64,000 nt of DNA from contig CAVPXC010000021.1 of NCBI GenBank assembly GCA_963709505.1, positions 56,766 to 120,765 on the forward strand, read 5' to 3'. The translations under genes were made by a program, and so were the position numbers. The notes beneath the pieces are model-generated. The model saw only the letters and a program-made list of their open reading frames with translations, ran no database searches and had not been told where the DNA came from. Of the stretch, positions 53,712 to 61,200 are shown one piece after another; positions within the stretch are counted from its first letter, which is position 1, and each line of letters opens with the position of its first letter. This DNA is from CAVPXC01 sp963709505. GTDB taxonomy: Bacteria; Chloroflexota; Anaerolineae; JAAEKA01.

Positions 53712-53966
53712 TCAGCCAGGATTTCGGGCTGTCCAGCTACAAGACGCGAGGCCAGAAAGACTTTGTTGTAGGCGGCTCGGCAGGCTTTCGCCATGGTCGA
53801 GGCGGTCGGCGAGCACGCGCAGCGCTAACGCCTGAACTCTGGCCATTGCTTCTTCAAGCGTGCGCCCGTAGGCCAGGACGCCTGGAAGCTCCATGACCTC
53901 GGCCAACCAGCGTCCGTCTTCTTCCAGTTCACATTGAAGGTCGAACTTCATTTCCCGATCACTCAA
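53712..53966 (-). CDS. hicB: HicB-like antitoxin
   Basis: The 84-residue protein has the HicB partial RNase-H-like fold: FDLQCELEEDGRWLAEVMEL, PGVLAYGRTLEEAMARVQAL and ALRVLADRLDHGE. No HicA toxin is found beside it. Its last 20 or so residues look unlike the family and may be an out-of-frame run into the DUF6155 remnant. It overlaps the HigA gene stop by 4 bp, so it is in the higBA operon. Confidence 0.75.
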   Translation of the reverse strand: MSDREMKFDLQCELEEDGRWLAEVMELPGVLAYGRTLEEAMARVQALALRVLADRLDHGESLPSRLQQSLSGLASCSWTARNPG

Positions 53967-54298
53967 GCAGGCTCAGGAGACGTGTTCGACTGGCCCTGGC
54001 GAACATAGGGTCGGATCTGCTGCAATTGGGTGGCCTCGGTCTGTTCGGCATGATACAGATCCCAACGAAGCTGCAAATTCATCCAGAAGTCCGGGGAAGT
54101 GCCAAAATACTTCGCCAGACGCAGTGCCGTCGCCGGTGTCATGCCTCGCCGCCCATTGACCAGCTCATTAACGCGCTGATACGGAACACTGATGGCGCTG
54201 GCAAGCTCGCGCTGTGTCAGCCCCATAGGCTTGAGGAACTCCTCCAGCACCATCTCGCCTGGATGTGTGGGTACTCTATCGGTAGGTACTCGAATCAT
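53963..54298 (-). CDS. higA: HigA-family antitoxin
   Basis: The 111-residue protein contains THPGEMVLEEFLKPMGLTQR near residue 11 and an XRE helix-turn-helix (LASAISVPYQRVNELVNGRR) followed by TALRLAKYFGTSPDFWMNLQ, the HigA signature. It binds and neutralises the HigB toxin encoded 23 bp upstream and represses the operon. Confidence 0.92.
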   Translation of the reverse strand: MIRVPTDRVPTHPGEMVLEEFLKPMGLTQRELASAISVPYQRVNELVNGRRGMTPATALRLAKYFGTSPDFWMNLQLRWDLYHAEQTEATQLQQIRPYVRQGQSNTSPEPA

Positions 54299-54321
54299 GG
54301 CCGTTCTACACGCTCCAATCC

Positions 54322-54615
54322 TTAATGATAATCAACAATTTCGACCTCATCTGGCCCCAAGTCGCTCCAGATGAAACACACACGATACTGCTCGTTGATC
54401 CGGATGCTGCACTGGCCAGCACGATCCCCGGAGAGCGCTTCGAGATGATTGCCCGGCGGTATGCTGAGTTCATCCAGCGCGACAACGAAGTCCAGTTGAT
54501 CCAGTTTCCTCGCTGCTACTCGCCATAGTTGTTGGGGGCAAACCCGTCGTGCAGAGGACGTGTTCTTGCCGTTGAAGATGTCGTCTGTGCCAGCATTCCT
54601 GAACGAGCGTATCAT
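54322..54615 (-). CDS. higB: HigB-family toxin (RelE superfamily)
   Basis: The 97-residue ribosome-dependent mRNA endonuclease family member opens MIRSFRNAGTDDIFNGKNTS and ends with the typical NHLEALSGDRAGQCSIRINE, QYRVCFIW and VEIVDYH. It precedes higA, in the order found in this subfamily. Its promoter places the transcription start at or next to the ATG (leaderless). Confidence 0.9.
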   Translation of the reverse strand: MIRSFRNAGTDDIFNGKNTSSARRVCPQQLWRVAARKLDQLDFVVALDELSIPPGNHLEALSGDRAGQCSIRINEQYRVCFIWSDLGPDEVEIVDYH

Positions 54616-54621
54616 GGTGCT

Positions 54622-54650
54622 ATAATAGCATGGAAGTCATGCTATTGCAA
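54622..54650 (-). promoter_or_regulatory. higBA promoter with internal operator
   Basis: On the minus strand, TTGCAA (54650-54645) and TATTAT (54627-54622) are 17 bp apart, with the ATG at 54615. The spacer and -10 edge contain a perfect inverted repeat, ATAGCATG and CATGCTAT around five bases (54625-54645), a likely HigA operator. Only 6 nt separate -10 and ATG, so the mRNA should be leaderless. Confidence 0.7.
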
Positions 54651-54663
54651 GGTCAATCCCAGG

Positions 54664-54935
54664 TGATGGTGAATGAGGTGACGACGATGATCTGATGATG
54701 TGGGCAGGTCCAACATCAAACAGGTTCCTAGCCATTCTCCACGATGGCGATCTCCTCATCCGTCAGCCCATACAACTCATCGACCAACAAGTCGATCTGT
54801 CGATCGGTCGTCTCGATCTGGTGCTGGAGTACTGTCTTGACGTGACGTGCGGCATCTACTCGGCGGCCAGGCGTTTGTGCAGGTCGAGCATGCGCTCCAC
54901 CAGGGCTGCCATCTGGTCGTGGCGGCGATATCGGG
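54664..54935. pseudogene. degenerate copy of tumA end plus methyltransferase C-terminus
   Basis: Bases 54668-54712 (plus strand) repeat the end of the tumA gene at 55130-55175: GGTGACGACGATGATCTGAT aligns with GGTGACGACGATGATCTCAT. From about 54738 the sequence instead matches 55703-55890, the minus-strand end of an Eco57I-type methyltransferase (GATCTCCTCATCCGTCAGCC, CAACAAGTCGATCTG). So this is a second copy of the tumAE-methyltransferase stretch with the tumE gene deleted, and it carries stops and frameshifts. Confidence 0.7.
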
Positions 54936-54962
54936 AACGGAGGGAGATCTTGGGGTTCTGTG

Positions 54963-54991
54963 TTGTCAAGATCGGTTGAAGTAGGTATAAT
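54963..54991 (+). promoter_or_regulatory. tumAE promoter
   Basis: TTGTCA at 54963-54968 and TATAAT at 54986-54991 are 17 bp apart. The start would be near 54998, about 24 nt before the tumA ATG at 55022. Confidence 0.6.
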
Positions 54992-55021
54992 TCAGACACT
55001 GACACCATGAGGAGTAGACCT

Positions 55022-55240
55022 ATGTTGACACCAGAACGTGTGACCTTCGACGAGCTTAGCGAGCGATTGCGTACGTACGAACGGAGGTACGGATACTCGA
55101 CGATCGACTTCTACCGGCGCTACCGAGACGGCGAATTAGGTGACGACGATGATCTCATGATGTGGGCAGGCCTGTACCACCTGTATCTGACCTCATTGCC
55201 GGTTCGCCAGTTTATGCAAAGCGAGCTGGTGGCTGGGTGA
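55022..55240 (+). CDS. tumA: TumA-like antitoxin
   Basis: The 72-residue protein reads RVTFDELSERLRTYERRYGY, STIDFYRRYRDGELGDDDDL and MMWAGLYHLYL. The RYERKYGxST...GELGDDxD pattern is that of antitoxins encoded next to DUF6516/TumE toxins. The ATG at 55022 has an AGGAG site 7 nt upstream; an upstream in-frame ATG at 55007 has none. It overlaps tumE by GTGA. Confidence 0.72.
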   Translation: MLTPERVTFDELSERLRTYERRYGYSTIDFYRRYRDGELGDDDDLMMWAGLYHLYLTSLPVRQFMQSELVAG

Positions 55241-55635
55241 GAATCGACGACTACTTTGCATCCCTGGAGCGGAGCCTGCGCCAGAACGCACTCGTAAGTC
55301 ACCTGCAGGAACCGTTCACTTGCCTGGCCTCGGACGATTTTAACGGTCTCGTCCGGGGCCGTGCGTTCTTTTGGGATGATTCCTATTTGGACCTTTACGA
55401 AGTTGTCAGCACCGAGCTGGGCTACCCGGTGCGCATCGGCTACGCATATACGTATCTGCAAGGGGGGCAGCGTGTCTTTCGTTACGACAACGCCCCGCAT
55501 CATCCTGAGATCATTACATTTCCGCATCACAAGCACAGTGGGCCGCACGACCGCTTGACCCCATCCGACCAACCCAGCTTGAGCCAGGTCTTGGTTGAAG
55601 TTGCCGTTTGGCTGGATCTACATCCTCCCGCGTGA
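55237..55635 (+). CDS. tumE: TumE/DUF6516-family toxin
   Basis: From the GTG at 55237, overlapping the tumA stop, the 132-residue product reads VRIDDYFASLERSLRQNALV, GRAFFWDDSYLDLYEVVSTE, RIGYAYTYLQGGQRVFRYDN and FPHHKHSGPHDRLTPSD. The DDYF..LE start, the Asp-rich strand and the PHHKH...E arrangement match the TumE/DUF6516 toxins. The open frame upstream to 55162 overlaps tumA and is not used. The pair looks intact. Confidence 0.78.
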   Translation: MRIDDYFASLERSLRQNALVSHLQEPFTCLASDDFNGLVRGRAFFWDDSYLDLYEVVSTELGYPVRIGYAYTYLQGGQRVFRYDNAPHHPEIITFPHHKHSGPHDRLTPSDQPSLSQVLVEVAVWLDLHPPA

Positions 55636-55694
55636 TCGTTTTCATTTAGTGTGAGTCACCTGCTGTTTGCGCAGGCAGGAAAGTGTGAGACCCT

Positions 55695-55972
55695 CAACGT
55701 TGCTCCACGGTAGCGATCTCCTCATCCGTCAGCCCGTACAGCTCATAGACCAACAAGTCGATCTGCCGATCGGTCGCCTCCGCCTTTGGCGTGACGCTGG
55801 AGCACGGTCTTGACGTGCGGCATCTGCTCGGCGGCCAGCTTCGTGTGCAGGGCTGGCATCCGCTCCACCAGGGCGACCATCTGGTCGTGGCGGGCGACGT
55901 CGGTGGGGGAGGTGAAGTCGATGGGGCGAATGGCGTAGTTGAGCAGACGTGGGTTAACCCGATTAAGCCGGC
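55695..55972 (-). pseudogene. C-terminal relic of an Eco57I-type restriction/methyltransferase protein
   Basis: The minus strand reads RPIDFTSPTDVARHDQMVAL, VERMPALHTKLAAEQMPHVK and TVLQR, then shifts frame before DRQID-LVYELYGLTDEEIA-like coding. This is the conserved end of class I restriction-modification methyltransferases. The rest of the gene is absent, and its start abuts the stop of higA. A second copy lies at 54738-54930. Confidence 0.6.
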
Positions 55973-56259
55973 GCCAACTGGGCAACAGCCAGCAATTGCT
56001 TGCCGATAGCCACCTCAGCTATCTTCAGGTCGTAATCCGCCTGGAGATTGAGCCAGTATTGCGGCGACTGGCCCAACGCGCGGCCAAAAAGCAGGGCTAG
56101 TTCCGCCGTCACCGGGCGGGTGCCGTTGACGACGTGCGAGACGCGCATAGGCGACACGCCAATCGCGCGAGCGAACTCGGCCTGGGAAATGCCGAGTTCG
56201 TGCAGCGACTCAATCAGAAATGTGCCGGGGTGAATGGGGGCCAAACCGCTATTGATCAT
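55963..56259 (-). CDS. higA: HigA-family antitoxin, second module
   Basis: The 98-residue protein contains PIHPGTFLIESLHELGISQA, an XRE HTH (FARAIGVSPMRVSHVVNGTR) and LLFGRALGQSPQYWLNLQAD with YDLKIAE, the HigA pattern. It lies 12 bp after the HigB toxin at 56272 and forms an intact second module, distinct in sequence from the pair at 53963-54615. Confidence 0.92.
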   Translation of the reverse strand: MINSGLAPIHPGTFLIESLHELGISQAEFARAIGVSPMRVSHVVNGTRPVTAELALLFGRALGQSPQYWLNLQADYDLKIAEVAIGKQLLAVAQLAPA

Positions 56260-56271
56260 TACGGCCTCTTT

Positions 56272-56553
56272 TCAGTGATAGTCGACGATCTCCACATCAA
56301 AGGCATCGCCGTTTGCGAAGCGAAAGCAGACCCGCCATTGGTCGTTGATGCGGATGCTCCATTGCCCGACGCGGTCATGCTTGAGCGCCTCCAATCGGTT
56401 CGACGGTGGCAGGCGCAAATCCTCCACACGGGTGGCCGCATTCAACTGCGTGAGTCGCATCGCAGCGCGAGTGCGAATCTCGGACGGTAGCCGGCGCGAC
56501 TTACCAGTTGTATAGAAGCGTTCCGTTTCGTCATCGGCGAACGACCAAATCAT
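56272..56553 (-). CDS. higB: HigB-family toxin, second module
   Basis: The 93-residue toxin starts MIWSFADDETERFYTTGKSR and ends NRLEALKHDRVGQWSIRIND, QWRVCFRF and DVEIVDYH, the conserved end of this RelE-superfamily subgroup. The promoter geometry again makes the transcript leaderless. It is intact. Confidence 0.92.
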   Translation of the reverse strand: MIWSFADDETERFYTTGKSRRLPSEIRTRAAMRLTQLNAATRVEDLRLPPSNRLEALKHDRVGQWSIRINDQWRVCFRFANGDAFDVEIVDYH

Positions 56554-56560
56554 AGGTCAC

Positions 56561-56589
56561 ATCATAAACGAATTGTTTACGACAGTCAA
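56561..56589 (-). promoter_or_regulatory. second higBA promoter with internal operator
   Basis: On the minus strand TTGACT (56589-56584) and TATGAT (56566-56561) are 17 bp apart and the ATG follows after 7 nt at 56553. TAAAC-GAATT-GTTTA (56565-56579) is a perfect inverted repeat in the spacer, a probable HigA operator. Confidence 0.72.
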
Positions 56590-56613
56590 GCCGCGAACCT
56601 GCCTACTGGAGTA

Positions 56614-57144
56614 TTAGGGTTGTTTCGGATCGAGTAGTAGCGGACCGACGCTTTCGGCCCAGGCGCGAATCGCCTCCCAATCGCGGTGATCGCCCTCCGA
56701 CCAGACGCCCGTGGCGACGCTGATGCGAAACATCAGCCTGTCCCGAAACGTGGGGACCTTGCTGATGTCCAGCGCGCCGGCAAAGAGGCCCTCGCTTACC
56801 GGCGACGCCAGGTAACGCACCGGCTGCAGCCAGTTCGCCACTTCGGCGCGATAGTCGCCTTTCTTCATGGCCAGCGTCATGCACACCAGAAACGCGGCGA
56901 AGGGCCTTTGTCGCAGCGCCGCCTGATGGGTTTGCATGAACTGCATGGCCTCCGGCAGCCATTGCTTGCCCTGGATGGCGCTGCCGGCGACGACAGCCTG
57001 ATAGGAAGTGAGTTCCTTCACGTCGGCCATGGCGCGCACGTCAACCTCCGCGCCGCTTTCGGCGAGAGTTTTGCCGATTGCTTCGGCCACACCCGCCGTG
57101 GTACCGGTTCGGCTGGCATAGGCAACGAGAATACTGTTGGTCAC
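56614..57144 (-). CDS. flavodoxin-domain protein (HemG-like)
   Basis: The 176-residue protein binds FMN through the N-terminal loop ILVAYASRTGTTAGVAEAIG. It has VDVRAMADVKELTSYQAVVA, GSAIQGKQWLPEAMQFMQ and the C-terminal SEGDHRDWEAIRAWAES, like flavodoxin-like protoporphyrinogen oxidase HemG and menaquinone-dependent relatives. The substrate is unknown. The gene is divergent from the HNH nuclease gene. Confidence 0.88.
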   Translation of the reverse strand: MTNSILVAYASRTGTTAGVAEAIGKTLAESGAEVDVRAMADVKELTSYQAVVAGSAIQGKQWLPEAMQFMQTHQAALRQRPFAAFLVCMTLAMKKGDYRAEVANWLQPVRYLASPVSEGLFAGALDISKVPTFRDRLMFRISVATGVWSEGDHRDWEAIRAWAESVGPLLLDPKQP

Positions 57145-57260
57145 TGCGGTTTCTCCTGTTCTGTTGTAGATGGAAACAAATCATACATTGAAGTTAGGCG
57201 CGTGCCAAACTGGTTAGGTTGGATCGATTTGGGAGATTCGCACGAACGCGGCAGTAAACA

Positions 57261-57325
57261 TTAATCGGACTGTGACCAACGGTTAAAGCGTCGATAAATC
57301 GCACTTAAAGTCAACAGTCGATAAT
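57261..57325 (+). promoter_or_regulatory. HNH-gene promoter with 11-bp-phased TTAA boxes
   Basis: TTAATC at 57261, GTGACC at 57272 and TTAAAG at 57283 are spaced 11 bp apart, with further TAAA words at 57295 and 57306. GATAAT at 57320-57325 is the -10, 59 bp after the first box. The same geometry occurs at 58013, 63271 and 63918. Confidence 0.55.
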
Positions 57326-57482
57326 GGGAGTCAAGGTCTTCTCGCTTGCCGATCCTCGATCCCACCAGGCGAGCGCACCTGGAGTGTGGCATGAGCTGCA
57401 GTCGACAATCGACAGAAGATGCCCCCTGGTGGACGCGAACTCGTGGTCCGCGCTTGGGTCATTGCGATTGGCGAGGGTTGCA

Positions 57483-57980
57483 GTGAACGCTGTTTTACTG
57501 CTGAACGCCACACATGAGCCGCTTGCCGTGCTCTCCGTGGCGCGTGCGGCGAAACTGGTGTTCAAGGAGCGGGTCGAAGCGATGGTGGCCGAGCAGGCAA
57601 CGCTGACGGGGAACGATGGTCTCCTTTCTGTGCCGTCGGTGCTGCGCTTGAAGGTCTTCGTCAACGTGCCGCGACGCAGCACGCCGCGCTGGACCCGCCG
57701 CGGTGTATTCGTCCGCGACGGCTCTGTGTGCGCCTATTGTCGCAAACATCTCAAGGCTTCCGAGCTGACAGTAGACCACGTGATCCCGGTTTCGCGTGGG
57801 GGACGGTCGACGTGGGGGAATACTGTGACGGCTTGCGCCCGCTGCAACCAGCGCAAGGCCGATCGAATGCCGCACGAGGCCGGTATGAAGCTTTGGATCG
57901 AGCCCAAAACCCCACGCACGAACTATCTTTTGGCAGCCGGCGATATTCCGGCTACATGGAAACTCTGGATCGAACTCTAA
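57483..57980 (+). CDS. HNH endonuclease
   Basis: The 165-residue protein starts at the GTG at 57483 (GAGG upstream; homologues begin MNAVLLLNATYEPL). It contains VCAYCRKHLKASELTVDHVI, PVSRGGRSTWGN and ACARCNQRKADRMPHEAGM, a zinc-binding HNH domain with two CxxC pairs and the catalytic His. Such single-domain HNH proteins are widespread and possibly involved in repair or defence. The open frame upstream to 57324 overlaps the promoter. Confidence 0.88.
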   Translation: MNAVLLLNATHEPLAVLSVARAAKLVFKERVEAMVAEQATLTGNDGLLSVPSVLRLKVFVNVPRRSTPRWTRRGVFVRDGSVCAYCRKHLKASELTVDHVIPVSRGGRSTWGNTVTACARCNQRKADRMPHEAGMKLWIEPKTPRTNYLLAAGDIPATWKLWIEL

Positions 57981-58012
57981 ACTGAAATCATGGACACGTG
58001 CGGTGGTCACCC

Positions 58013-58077
58013 TTAAGCGACTATTAACCGAAACCTAACCCAGTCGCCGAGGACCATTAACCTGGATGCTCTATGAT
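58013..58077 (+). promoter_or_regulatory. promoter with three 11-bp-phased TTAACC boxes
   Basis: TTAAGC at 58013, TTAACC at 58024 and CTAACC at 58035 are 11 bp apart. A further TTAACC lies in phase at 58057. TATGAT at 58072-58077 is the -10, 59 bp after the first box, and no -35 is visible. This is the form expected for activation by a PhoB/PhoP-type winged-helix regulator. Confidence 0.6.
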
Positions 58078-58127
58078 GACAGGGACAATCAAGTTCTACT
58101 CATCTTTCCGTGGGATGTCGAGCCGTC

Positions 58128-58365
58128 ATGCATGTACACCGTGTCGATTGTGACTCAAAACCGGAGGTTGCCTACTTTGTGGAGTTGCCCTTTGATCTCT
58201 ATCGAGACTGCGCGCAGTGGGTGCCGCCAATGGTATCGAGCGAGCACCTGGCTCTCAACCGGCACAAGCCATCGGAATATCGCCACCGTATGCCGCCGCC
58301 TGCTCGAGACCGAGACGAGCATAGCTTCGCACGGCCTGACCTACGCCCAGGCCGGCGCGGGATAA
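58128..58365 (+). pseudogene. N-terminal remnant of a GNAT-like acetyltransferase joined to another gene end
   Basis: The frame from the ATG at 58128 reads AYFVELPFDLYRDCAQWVPP followed by MVSSEHLALNRHKPSEYRH. This resembles the FxxLPxxLYxxDPxWVPPL...Dxxx-HPFY start of a GNAT-like family. Similarity stops near 58300. A second frame then ends LLETETSIASHGLTYAQAGA and stops at 58365, probably the end of an unrelated gene. It lies under the phased-box promoter and just before the cytidylyltransferase gene. Confidence 0.5.
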
Positions 58366-58372
58366 CTGCCCT

Positions 58373-59188
58373 ATGCGTCACAAATCTCCCAACGTCGTCA
58401 CTGTCGTCCAAGCACGAACGGACTCCAGCCGCCTGCCGGGCAAAGTACTGCTACCGCTGATGGGCAAGCCGGTGCTGGCACGCATGCTGGAACGGTTGCA
58501 AGCGGCGAAGCTGGCCGGCGAGATTGTCGTCGCCACAACGACCGATCGAGGTGACGACCCCATCGAGGCCCTGTGTATCGCCGAAGATTATCCATGTTTT
58601 CGCGGCCATCCTACGGACCTGCTCGATCGCCACTACCGGACGGCCCAATGGCTCGAAGCCGACGTTGTCGTTAAGATTCCATCGGATTGCCCGCTGATCG
58701 ACCCCCAGATCATCGATCAAGTGATCGATGCCTACCTGCAGGGCGCCGGTCAGGTCGACTACGTCAGCAATCTGCATCCTGCCACCTTCCCGGACGGCAA
58801 TGACGTCGAAGTGATGTCGTTTGAGGCCCTAAAGACCGCCTGGACGGAGGCGGTGCTGGGGTTCGAAAGAGAACACACGACGCCATTCCTCTGGGAGCGG
58901 CCGGCGCGCTTTCGCCTGGGTAACGTCGTATGGAACACAGGTCACGATTACTCCATGACGCATCGGTGGACGCTTGACTATCGCGATGATTACGTCCTGA
59001 TCTCGGCGATCTTCGAAGCGTTACATCCCGCCAAACGCCTGTTCGGGATCGACGACATCCTGGCTCTACTGGCGAGGCGGCCAGACCTGTTGTACATCAA
59101 CTCCCGTTACGCAGGTGTCAACTGGTACCGCCATCACCTGCATGAGCTCTCGTCAATCACTGCCGAGCAGACGAGGGCGGTAGCATAG
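58373..59188 (+). CDS. SpsF-like cytidylyltransferase (CMP-sugar synthesis)
   Basis: The 271-residue nucleotidyltransferase has the signature VVTVVQARTDSSRLPGKVLL near residue 8, MLERLQAAKLAGEIVVATTT, and VVVKIPSDCPLIDPQIIDQV with the metal-binding Asp. It belongs to the KdsB/NeuA-like SpsF family that activates sugars of surface polysaccharides with CTP. The C-terminal segment (EHTTPFLWERPARFRLGNVV) is typical of SpsF. It starts the sugar cluster with GT2, transketolase and NeuB genes. Confidence 0.88.
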   Translation: MRHKSPNVVTVVQARTDSSRLPGKVLLPLMGKPVLARMLERLQAAKLAGEIVVATTTDRGDDPIEALCIAEDYPCFRGHPTDLLDRHYRTAQWLEADVVVKIPSDCPLIDPQIIDQVIDAYLQGAGQVDYVSNLHPATFPDGNDVEVMSFEALKTAWTEAVLGFEREHTTPFLWERPARFRLGNVVWNTGHDYSMTHRWTLDYRDDYVLISAIFEALHPAKRLFGIDDILALLARRPDLLYINSRYAGVNWYRHHLHELSSITAEQTRAVA

Positions 59189-59198
59189 CACTACTAAT

Positions 59199-59270
59199 TG
59201 TCGTTGTCATGCTGAGACGTCTGCGGCAAGCATCCGCGGGATGTCGGAGAGGCTCAGCATGACAACGACA
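59199..59270. repeat. MITE-like element with 18-bp perfect inverted ends
   Basis: TGTCGTTGTCATGCTGAG (59199-59216) and CTCAGCATGACAACGACA (59253-59270) are exact reverse complements around a 36-bp centre containing CATCCGCGGGATG. The same TCATGCTGAG word starts the tandem repeat at 30186. Confidence 0.85.
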
Positions 59271-59349
59271 GACAAACACTGCAATAGTACCAAGTCTGCG
59301 CGACAGCGATTTAGGTGCATTTGGAACTCCATGAGCAGGATTGGTTACG

Positions 59350-60111
59350 ATGACGATTGATTTACCCGATTTGAAACGATCTTTGCCTCGCCCTCGATGC
59401 TCCTGCATCACTCCGTTTTACAACGAGCAGGGCCGCATCTTGCGCGTGCTGAACGTTGCCACTCGATTGAACAACCTTACCCAGGTAATCTGCGTTGACG
59501 ACGGTTCCACGGACGATACCTCGCGCCAGATCGTCCTGCGCTATCCAGGCGTTACACTCTTGCGGGTTCCCCAAAAGGGCGGCAAGGCCGCGGCCGTGCG
59601 AGCAGGCGTCGACTTGGTCCACACCAGCCACGTGCTTTTACTCGACGCCGACCTGCGCGGTCTGGAGGCCGGTGAGATCGGCCGGGCAGTGAGCATAGCC
59701 CTGGCCCATCCGGAAATCGATATGATTATCCTGCGCCGGGTCAGGGCTGCCATTCACGCCCGTCTAAGCCGAGGCGACGTGCTCTTTTCGGGCGAGCGGA
59801 TTCTCAAGACCGCGGACCTGCGCGAGGTGTTAGCGTTAAACCCGGACCAATACCAGATCGAGATTGCTATCAACCGATCGATGCTGCAGAAACAGAAACG
59901 GGTCTACTGGATGCCCTCGTCAGCGCGCAACACGTTGAAGATGCGGAAGAGCGGTCCGGTCCGCGGCCTGGCAGGCGATGTGGCGATGGTCAAGAGCATG
60001 ATCGAGTTTGCAGGCGTCGGCAGTTACGTGGAGCAATACCTGCATTTCGCCCGAGAAAAGGCGCCCTTATCCTCTCCAATTCAACCTGAGCGATCTGCTG
60101 TCAGGAGGTAG
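59350..60111 (+). CDS. family 2 glycosyltransferase
   Basis: The 253-residue GT-A enzyme shows CITPFYNEQGRILRVLNVA, VICVDDGSTDDTSRQIVL with the first Asp pair, GGKAAAVRAGVDLV and the DXD-equivalent LLLDADLRGLE. It lacks membrane helices, so it acts at the cytoplasmic face. The ATG at 59350 is preferred over the TTG at 59341, with AGGA about 9 nt upstream. It is likely part of surface-glycan synthesis with its neighbours. Confidence 0.88.
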   Translation: MTIDLPDLKRSLPRPRCSCITPFYNEQGRILRVLNVATRLNNLTQVICVDDGSTDDTSRQIVLRYPGVTLLRVPQKGGKAAAVRAGVDLVHTSHVLLLDADLRGLEAGEIGRAVSIALAHPEIDMIILRRVRAAIHARLSRGDVLFSGERILKTADLREVLALNPDQYQIEIAINRSMLQKQKRVYWMPSSARNTLKMRKSGPVRGLAGDVAMVKSMIEFAGVGSYVEQYLHFAREKAPLSSPIQPERSAVRR

Positions 60112-60114
60112 CAC

Positions 60115-61200
60115 ATGTTCCCCCATTCGTCGACGATTGGTCCGCCGTTCACGTCGATAGGACAGGCGCCGGACCGGCCCGCCGGCACCCCGGTAGCCGA
60201 AAATGTAGGGCAAATTGCCGAATTTGCCCGCCCGACCCGGACAAATCCGGCGAGTGCGCAGCCTCCCGGAGGGATTTGTCCTACATTTTCTAAGCAGCCA
60301 ACCAATGGGCAGGCACGGACGTTGTGGCGAAGCCGGCAGCCGCTCCCGGCCGACGTTCAGGCCTGGCTCGAAGATCGGGCGCTCCGGGTACGTGAGCAGG
60401 TGGTGCGCCTGGCTACGCGTGGCGGCTGCTTCATCGGCGCGTCGCTGTCGTGCGTGGATCTGCTAGTATACCTCTACTCCTGCTACTTAAACGTCATCCG
60501 CAACAACCTGGACGATCCGGCGCGCGATTACCTGTTTCTGTCCAAGGGGCATGACGTGCCGGCGCTCTACGGCACCCTGGTCGACCTGGGCATCCTTGAG
60601 TTCAAACGCCTGGCGAACCACCTCCAACCGAACGACTTGATCTACTGGCATCCCAACCGTGACGTGCCGGGTGTCGAGTTTCACTCTGGGTCATTGGGAC
60701 ATCTGTTGCCCGTGGCGGTGGGGGTGGCGCTGGACTGCAAATTGCGCAGGCAGGCCAATCGCGTCGTCGTCGTGACAGGCGACGGCGAGTTGAACGAGGG
60801 ATCCAACTGGGAGGCGTGTCTCGTGGCGGCGGCCTATCGGCTGGACAACCTGGTCATCGTGGTCGATCGCAACGGGTTCCAGGCGAACGCACGCACGGAA
60901 TCGCTCATACCCTTGGAGCCGTTGGCGCTCAAGTTCCAGGCTTTCGGCTGCGAGGCGATCCGTGTGGATGGCCATGATTACGCCGTGCTTCACGAAGCTT
61001 TTAGTCGCTTGCCGCTGGCGCCCGGAGCTCCAAGTGTAGTGATTGCCGAGACCGTGCGTGGCCGCGGCCTGCCGAGCATCGAGGCCCGCGCCGACCGTTG
61101 GTTCTGCGACTTCACTGCGGCAGAAATCGACGACTTGCTGGATGAGCTGCACGGCACGCGGCCGGCGCGTTTGACATCGGAGGCCCTCGTCGTACGATGA
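60115..61200 (+). CDS. transketolase-like TPP enzyme, N-terminal subunit
   Basis: The protein carries the thiamine diphosphate domain: LFLSKGHDVPALYGTLVDLG, SGSLGHLLPVAVGVALDCKL, and GDGELNEGSNWEACLVAAAY with DNLVIVVDRNG (GDG...N motif). It pairs with the C-terminal subunit encoded next (ATGA overlap), as in split transketolases of sugar clusters. The ATG at 60115 has AGGAGG 6 nt upstream, so the first 60 or so residues are probably translated, although they include a palindromic repeat (60199-60290) and lie before the normal family start near residue 75 (PADVQAWLEDRALRVREQVV). Confidence 0.88.
   Translation: MFPHSSTIGPPFTSIGQAPDRPAGTPVAENVGQIAEFARPTRTNPASAQPPGGICPTFSKQPTNGQARTLWRSRQPLPADVQAWLEDRALRVREQVVRLATRGGCFIGASLSCVDLLVYLYSCYLNVIRNNLDDPARDYLFLSKGHDVPALYGTLVDLGILEFKRLANHLQPNDLIYWHPNRDVPGVEFHSGSLGHLLPVAVGVALDCKLRRQANRVVVVTGDGELNEGSNWEACLVAAAYRLDNLVIVVDRNGFQANARTESLIPLEPLALKFQAFGCEAIRVDGHDYAVLHEAFSRLPLAPGAPSVVIAETVRGRGLPSIEARADRWFCDFTAAEIDDLLDELHGTRPARLTSEALVVR
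60199..60290. repeat. palindromic element inside the transketolase coding region
   Basis: GAAAATGTAGG at 60199-60209 and CCTACATTTTC at 60280-60290 are perfect inverted ends, and the next word (GCAAAT against ATTTGT) also pairs. The reading frame stays open across the 92 bp, adding VGQIAEFARPTRTNPASAQP and PGGICPTF to the protein. Confidence 0.8.
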
